A DNA stretch of 64,000 nt from Antitrichia curtipendula (lineage: Eukaryota > Streptophyta > Bryopsida > Hypnales > Leucodontaceae): contig OX579642.1 of the NCBI GenBank assembly GCA_951230915.1, positions 2,728,001 through 2,792,000 of the forward strand. The letters run 5' to 3'. The notes beneath the pieces are model-generated. The model searched no databases. It worked only from the letters and a program-made list of their open reading frames with translations, and was not told the DNA's origin. The translations under genes were made by a program, and so were the position numbers. The stretch's first letter is position 1, and each line of letters begins with the position of its first letter. Shown piece by piece: positions 57,845-64,000 of this stretch.

Positions 57845-58557
57845 TGCAAGCATGGGACGCACAACCGATCCACTCTCCAAATCTTATGCACATACAAAAC
57901 TAAAAAAATTCAGACTGAAAATTCTTACACAGGGGGAGATAAAATCAATTTAGCCTTGATTAACCTATTTTTGTCAGACCATTGGAGATGCTCTTTTGTA
58001 GAAGGTTCCAGAAGAAGAAACACAATCCCCATGTCTTGCAGCCTTGCTGCAGAGAACGAATATCTGAATGCACAGTTCGAAGTCTGGGGTTTGGATGTTG
58101 CAATGATGGTGTCATAGTGGTGAGGAACAGGCTCTAGATTGGGTGGGAAGTTAAGGTACTAAGGTAGGATAAAGTAGATGAGTCTATTACCACCCTGATT
58201 TGGGGCTCAATTTTTGTCATGATTTTTTGAATTTTTTTTTAAGATAGAAAAATTGATTAGCTTCATGGGAGTATTACTTTTTTTTCAATTGGTGCTTGCG
58301 AACAAAAGTTATGTCCATACAAGCTCAAAAATAGGGGAGAGAGGACAACAAAATAAATTTGAAAATTTGAATTTATTTTTCTTATAGATTATATTTTTGT
58401 CTACATGGAAAGCTTTTATTCATTCCATTTGGATTTGTTATGAGAAAGTTATGGACAATCTTGTTTTTCGGGCAATTAGAGCATCTTCTGGAAAAAATTA
58501 CTTGTATGACTCATTTTTCAATGCAATTTTTATATTTAAAAAAAAATTCTACATGGT
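57845..58557. other. Intergenic, no gene recognised
   Basis: Short low-complexity frames only. The part near 58390-58510 shares words with the interior of the TTAA elements (cattccatttggatttgttatgagaaagttatggacaatc), so it is probably a fragment of one. Confidence 0.5.
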
Positions 58558-58561
58558 TTAA

Positions 58562-59142
58562 CTCCTAAAACCCCAAGGGTGATTTCTGCCAAAAACCACT
58601 CAAAACTACCACTTCTGTTATATTCACTTAAGGAAACCAATTTTTTTTGTTTTTTTGGGAATTCAACCGTAGGATCTTGTACTTAACTTGTCTGAGATCA
58701 TGTAGTAAAAATTTCATCAAATTTCACCGTACAGATTGGAAGATATTAGCATTCAAAGTTGAACAAAAAGTTTTATTTCAAGAAGATGCTTAAATTGCCC
58801 GAAAAACTAAGATTGTCCATAACTTTCTCATCCCTAGTCCAAGTAGAATGAATCAAATCTCCACGTATAGGTAAAAACATAATCTTTTAGGAAAAAAATT
58901 CAAAAAAAATAATTTTGACTTTTTGTAATTTCTTTTGGGCTGCCCGCCAATCTCCATTTCTTGCTCATTGTGCCATAACTTTTTCATCTGGCATCCGATT
59001 GAAACAAAAATTATATATCCCCAAAGCTCTTGCAAAGCTACACAACCTCAAAAAATCTCAAAAAAATTCACTTCAAATTGAGACAATAGAAACCTACCCA
59101 AACCCAAATTGTCCTCCGAGGGGACAAGCGGGATTTTAGGGG
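58562..59142. mobile_element. piggyBac-like TTAA MITE (copy D)
   Basis: TTAA on both sides (58558-58561 and 59143-59146). Ends CTCCTAAAACCCC and the inverse of CCCCTAAAATCCC. It is nearly collinear with copies A and B throughout. It lies in the same orientation as A and B. Confidence 0.83.
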
Positions 59143-59149
59143 TTAAATT

Positions 59150-60180
59150 GTTTCCTAAAACAATCTCACCATTGGGATTAGTGCATTTTAACTCCATTTT
59201 AAGAGATATTAATAATTTAGATTTTTCCTAAGTCAAATAATCTAGTCCCGCAATGTGCTGAAAAACTTGTTTTCTTCACTTTAAACACAAATATCATCCA
59301 AAGACAATTACATGCTTGAGGACATAGCAAGAGGGGTGAAACAAATGTTCATAGGCATGATTGGAATTGAGACTAGAAAGAACGCCAAAGGCGAGAGCAA
59401 GCACACGTTAAGAGCGAGTAAAACACCCAGAAAATACTTCGCGGGCAAAGGAGGGGAGCACCTAAAAATGGGGCACACCAAAAGGCAAGGGACAATTGCC
59501 TTAAGTACTCACCAATGAGGGATTGACATGGTACACACTATAGGCATTAATTCATTGATTTTGTTAAAACAATTAATAAATTTGTATTTATTTTTTTGAC
59601 AAAATTGGGGCCAAAAATAGAAGATAGAATTGAGTTGGTCTACCTTAGTAACTTAACCCTAAAACACTACTAAGGACACAATATGTTCTTTGGATGACTT
59701 CATTTAAGTCTATAGGATGAAAAAAAGTAACTTTTTTCCATCAAATTTGTTTTTTAGATATTGCTTTGATACATTTTGAATCAATAGTATCGCAAATTCT
59801 TTCATTATGTTATTATTATTTTTTCTAAAGAACTGAAGAAGATGCTTAATCCCTAAATATTTTGGACTAAAATATTATGTTTTCACCAAAAATGCTCCAA
59901 AATTGTCATTTTTAGTATAAGTACCAAATTTTAGGAGAAAAAACACACTTTTGGACACATGTAACCATAGGATCTTGTAGAACGCCAGTTTGAGAAGATG
60001 TAGTTTCTAAGGATCACCCTTGAGAGAACATTAGTATATTTTGGCCATTTCTTATTGTTTACACTTGATGTGAGCTAGAGCCATGAAAAAGGTTATTTTT
60101 TGAATTTGAGTCCAACTAATGAAATGAAACCTATCAAGAACAATTTCTTCTCGGCAATTGGAATTTTTGATACTTTATAG
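59150..60180. other. AT-rich spacer with decayed repeat
   Basis: No gene. The part at about 59850-59990 (ttttcaccaaaaatgctccaaaa, gtaccaaattttag) matches 62985-63060 and looks like a fragment of another TTAA-type element. Confidence 0.5.
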
Positions 60181-60273
60181 CACTCTAAAATTAGAAAATC
60201 AACAAACTATGGTTGTAGGTCAACAAACCATTAATCTACAACCGTGGTTTGCTGATTTCCTAATTTTAGAGTG
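60181..60273. repeat. Compact 38-bp-arm hairpin
   Basis: Arms at 60181-60218 and 60236-60273 are inverse with 34 of 38 positions matching, around a 17-base loop. The loop repeats part of the arm (tcaacaaacca). In size and shape it resembles a microRNA precursor or a minimal MITE. No flanking target duplication was seen. Confidence 0.75.
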
Positions 60274-60529
60274 GCATGGTAGCTTTGTCTCATACCATGA
60301 TGTTTATATACTACTCATATATTTACATCTACGGTGAAAATATCAAAAAAATTGAGTATATTTTGTATTTGATATAAATTAGTTCTCTTTCTACTTAAAT
60401 AAATCACAGTAATTTCAAATTTTTCATAAAAAATTTTGAATTTTCTTGGAGACATGTAGTAGACATATAATTTCATCACTGAAAAGTAAACATAAATTTC
60501 TTCATTCATATCTAGTTGCAAAATGGCAG

Positions 60530-61100
60530 CCTAACAGAGTGATGATGGGGGCAATGAGGCTTTGAAACGAGTGGTCCTATTCCCGTCCTTCTAGGGTTAC
60601 GTGTAACCACTTTTGCTGCAATATGCTCTGTACAATGATGGCTCCATCCCCAGTTCTGCACGGACGGAGTGGCCTGGCTTGTCCCGGTACTGCACACACC
60701 AGTTGCTGTGGTCCGCTGGGGATGGAGACATTCCTGGGTCCCAATCCTAACCCTGTCCATCCTACCTTTATTATTATTGTTCTGGCACTCCGTCTCTCCT
60801 CTGCCCAACCGTCACTGAACTACTCAGGCCCCTGAGTGAATCATGAGTGTGATTTCGTTTGTTGTGCCGGCCCATTTGTTGTAGCCAGTGCTCCTGGGAA
60901 GCAAGCAATCTTCTCCGGGCTGGGGGGAACGGCAATACGGCATCTGGGTGTGCAGGGGTGGTGATTGGGCGGGGTTTCCAAGGCCCTGCCCAACTTCCAA
61001 ATAAGGGGGCCTGGGGGGCCCACCTTTTGCACTGCACACCTGCAATGGAACCAGTTCATAGTCGATCACTTCAACGATTCTGTGAATGATCTGGAGAGGA
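60530..61100. other. GC-rich island, unidentified
   Basis: Markedly richer in G and C than its surroundings, with overlapping open frames on both strands, none recognisable. A 25-base stretch (gtcccggtactgcacacaccagtt near 60679) is close to gtcccagtactgtgcacaccagttt near 8970, on the flank of the Harbinger relic. It may be a fragment of a mobile element or a captured host sequence. Confidence 0.4.
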
Positions 61101-61129
61101 CTGTAAATTTTTTGCCCCATACAAAGATA

Positions 61130-62455
61130 GAAATGATGGGCATTTGCAAATTTTTCGTTAGTTTTTTTCCTTGAATTCTATTTACTATGAGTTTTTGGAA
61201 GTCAAAAGTGGGCCTAAACCCATACCCAATGTGTAGAGTCCTCTATTACTATTCATTGTGAGAGTACTTCTTGCTGACTTGAACACTCCAAAGTAGGGAC
61301 AAGTGTCATAACACTTCCGTGCCCATAGTGCTACCGCAACCAAGAACATGTGAAAATTTATTCGAAAACCAAGAACATGTGTCGTGACATACCACCATTT
61401 CCAGTATCTCATGTTGTCATTTTTGTAACACCTGGCAATCATGTCCTATCTTGCTATTGACATTACTCAAGTTGTCAAACTTTGAACCTAATTTACAACC
61501 ATCCAAAAAAATAATCACTAAAATCGATCCCAACTTCTACTGAAATTCACACATCCTATTGGTTGCCCATGGCGTCTAGGTAATAGGTAGTTCTATCGTA
61601 TACTCCATGCCGTAGCTAATAGAACTACCCTAATAGTTCCTTCACTGGAGTTGGTCATAAAGACTATAATTTTTTTTTGACACAAATAAAGGACCCCCTT
61701 TGTTCCACAAGAAAAAAGTAGAAAGGCCCAACTGCATGTGGCTTAGGATGAGTATATATTATTCTTATTTTTTGTCTTACTTTGTAGCAAGTGCTACAAT
61801 CACCTACGTCATTGCTTGCTCAACATGGCACTTTCAAAGTTTAAGTTAGTACCACTTTGAGAGAGGCGTCAAATCTCTTCAAATGTATCCTAAAAACATC
61901 CAATTGGCCAATCACCAAGTAAAATATAGAATAAAATTAATGAATGTTAGATTTGAAGGGCTATTGCTTGACATGTAAAGATCTAGGGTTAAAAAAATAT
62001 TTAGAAAGTCTAGGAGTACGTACCATCTATATTTGACAAATATTACACACTTTGAGAGCAATGGTGCAAATTCTCTAAGGTAGCTATATACATAATTGAC
62101 ATTTGTTCAACATTTTGTCCATATAGTTTGGCAAGTATAGATAGGCAACACAATTATTAACTCCTATAGGACCAGATGTTAAAAATTTGAACAATGGATA
62201 AATGCAAATACTTACAAATATCCAAATTTATAATTTTACATATTTTTTGGATAAATTTTTTTATGTTATTTCTTTAACATTTGTACAATATAGGTTTTGA
62301 AGACTTTGTTTTGATTATATTTTATACTCAACAAATACCAATATGTTCTCCTCAAAAAGTAACTCTTTCAATTCTAAAAATGATATTTGAAAAGTAACTT
62401 AAATAAATAAATAAAATGTTTTTTTTTAATAACCATCATTAGAGCTTCAGATTTA
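61130..62455. other. AT-rich intergenic
   Basis: No gene recognised. A short hairpin lies at about 61580-61634 (aataggtagttctat and atagaactacccta). Confidence 0.5.
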
Positions 62456-62463
62456 AACCTTAA

Positions 62464-63901
62464 ACCCTAAAGGAAGAGGCCTTTTCTCCATCAAAATACA
62501 CTAATAAATGCCACTTCTATTGCAAAAAGAAAAAACCTTTAAAACTTGTTTTTTTTTTGCATATCTAACCATAGGATCTTATATTGGACTAGTATAAGAA
62601 TGTCTACAAGAAATTTCAGAAACTTTGACCCTATAGATTTCAAGGTTTATTTGTGCATCCAAAGTGAAGAAAACAAATTTTTTTCACCTTGCTTGACTAG
62701 ATTTTTTGGCTTTGAATCTTCTTAACTTACATTTTTTGTACTACCAATTTTGATTTTCTAAGTTTTCATGTTGAATACTTGAGTTAAGAATCTAGGAAAA
62801 AAAATTCAAGAAAAAAGCACTTAATTTTTACTCATTAAAAATTTGTTAAGTAGAAGTAGGTTCAAGATTGAAGGAAAAACTAAATTGTTAATAGCTCTAC
62901 GATGAAATTGAAATACAATAATCCCAATGGTGAGATTGTTCTAGCAAGCAAATACAACCTTGCTTACCCCCTAAAGGTTAGAGACTATGTTTTCACCAAA
63001 ACCGCTCCAAAACTGCTATTTCTAATACAAGTACCAAATTTTAGAAGAAAAACACATTTTAGAAAAAATTTAACCACAAGATCTTGAATTAAACTAGTTT
63101 GAGAAGTTGTGGATAAAATTTCAGAAATTTCCCCTCATGGATTGCAAGATAATAGCATTTGAATTGACAAAAATCCTTTTTTTGGCCTTACAAAAATCCG
63201 GGCAGCTACACTTCACAAGGTCACATTTGTATGAAAAAATGTCCAAAATGGTGGTTACTCTTTGGATTGATTCTTCAAGGCAAGTTGGCTACATGCTTGG
63301 AAATTTTCAGATCATTTGGAATTGTAAAACATATAGGAAAAAAATAGTAAGTAGAAAGAGGTAGAAAATGTTCAAAACACTAAATTGTTAAGAGTTGAAA
63401 TATGGAATTGAAAAATGCCAATCCCAACGGTTATAATGTTGTAATAAAAAATCTACACCCAATGTTTTTTTTTTTTTTTTAAAATATTAAAAATTGAGTT
63501 AGATAAAGGACTTCAAAGTTTATTTTAGAGTAGAGATTCCATAACTACCTTCAAACTAAAACTCCTCATAACTTTCATCTCATTAATTAAGATGGAATGA
63601 TTCAAAGCTTTCCACGTATATATAAATCTAAAGAACCAATTTCAAATTTTTGTTTAAAAGAAAAGTGATTTTTAAAGAAGTTTTTTCAATTCCCGGGTTG
63701 CCCACCGACCAATGAAAATGACATATTATGCAATAACTTTTTAACCACATAGTCAAAAGTTATGGAAATTGTCGGGCCTTAAAGCTACTCCTTGGGCACA
63801 TCTTGTGTGAAAATTTCAAAGAACAAAAATAAAAATTCCGGTTGTAGTGAGCTGTCCAAAATCACAATGTTGTCAAAAAAATGGTATTTGCTCCTTTAGG
63901 T
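62464..63901. mobile_element. piggyBac-like TTAA element (copy I), composite
   Basis: TTAA on both sides (62460-62463 and 63902-63905). Ends ACCCTAAAGGAAG and the inverse of ACCTAAAGGAGC. The interior appears to be a composite. The part at 62966-63060 is a second, internal copy of a left end (cccctaaaggttag, ttttcaccaaaaccgctcc), and 63480-63900 matches 16540-17020. Right-end pairing is moderate. Confidence 0.55.
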
Positions 63902-63905
63902 TTAA

Positions 63906-64000
63906 CATAAACAATTGTAAAATTATAAAAATTGCATTAAAAAATAAATCCTATGAGTTATTTTTTCAAGAAGATGCTTAGGTTGCCCAAAAAACTAAGA
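63906..64000. other. Partial TTAA-element sequence at window end
   Basis: The words ttcaagaagatgcttaggttgcccaaaaaactaaga match 36230-36265 and 58780-58812 in the interior of copies B and D, so another family fragment continues past the window edge. Confidence 0.6.

Noticed and set aside
60512..61120. Several 70-98 codon frames on both strands in the GC-rich island
   Set aside because: They overlap each other, match no family I recognise, and are expected from low stop-codon density in GC-rich DNA.

Overview
This is a nuclear window from a land plant. The evidence is interrupted, spliced plant-type genes with GT-AG introns, a prefoldin subunit that reads like its plant orthologues, a plant nodulin-related-type protein, an interstitial TTTAGGG tract, and DNA transposons of the PIF/Harbinger, CACTA-like and Stowaway/Tourist kinds. 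Genes sit in GC-moderate, CpG-containing islands with short introns. Everything between them is very AT-rich and packed with nested transposon relics. A piggyBac transposase relic and TTAA-flanked piggyBac-like miniature elements are unusual for a flowering plant, so a bryophyte, lycophyte or fern is my inference; the species cannot be fixed from the sequence.

Three host genes are supported, all on the minus strand. (1) 2986-3540: intronless, full-length prefoldin subunit 3. (2) 20296-24825: exonuclease 1 (EXO1, XPG/FEN family), at least 12 exons, with all catalytic acidic residues present. (3) 27924-32078, with a 5' leader intron reaching about 32717: a six-exon gene for a 433-residue nodulin-related-like protein. 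It has a conserved helical core and a long charged tail built from seven 19-residue repeats.

The rest is mobile DNA. A dead PIF/Harbinger transposon (about 9.7-13.3 kb) keeps both its DDE transposase and its Myb-like partner as convergent broken reading frames. A decayed piggyBac transposase lies at about 4.2-5.1 kb. At least eight non-autonomous elements have TTAA targets and CCCCTAAA-type ends (7.7, 36.0, 40.5, 52.5, 53.3, 56.0, 58.6 and 62.5 kb). They are often nested in, or interrupted by, other elements: one sits inside an LTR retroelement remnant (35.6-38.6 kb), one inside a CACTA-like element (40.1-42.3 kb), and one inside another piggyBac-like element (52.5-55.0 kb). There are also long foldback elements (41.5-42.1, 46.1-46.4, 47.1-48.0 and 53.9-54.4 kb), a Tourist-like MITE nested in a larger TIR element (56.9-57.8 kb), two hAT-like miniature elements with 8-bp target duplications (15.0 and 18.0 kb), Stowaway-like elements (15.6 and 43.2 kb) and a tRNA-derived SINE (49.6 kb).

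The three genes do not form a functional cluster. EXO1 acts in mismatch repair, recombination and end resection; prefoldin acts in cytosolic actin/tubulin folding; the nodulin-related-like protein has no established biochemical role. The main interest is a plant piggyBac family with many TTAA-bounded derivatives, a hairpin module found twice beside those elements, and the higher-order 38-residue repeat in the nodulin-related-like gene.
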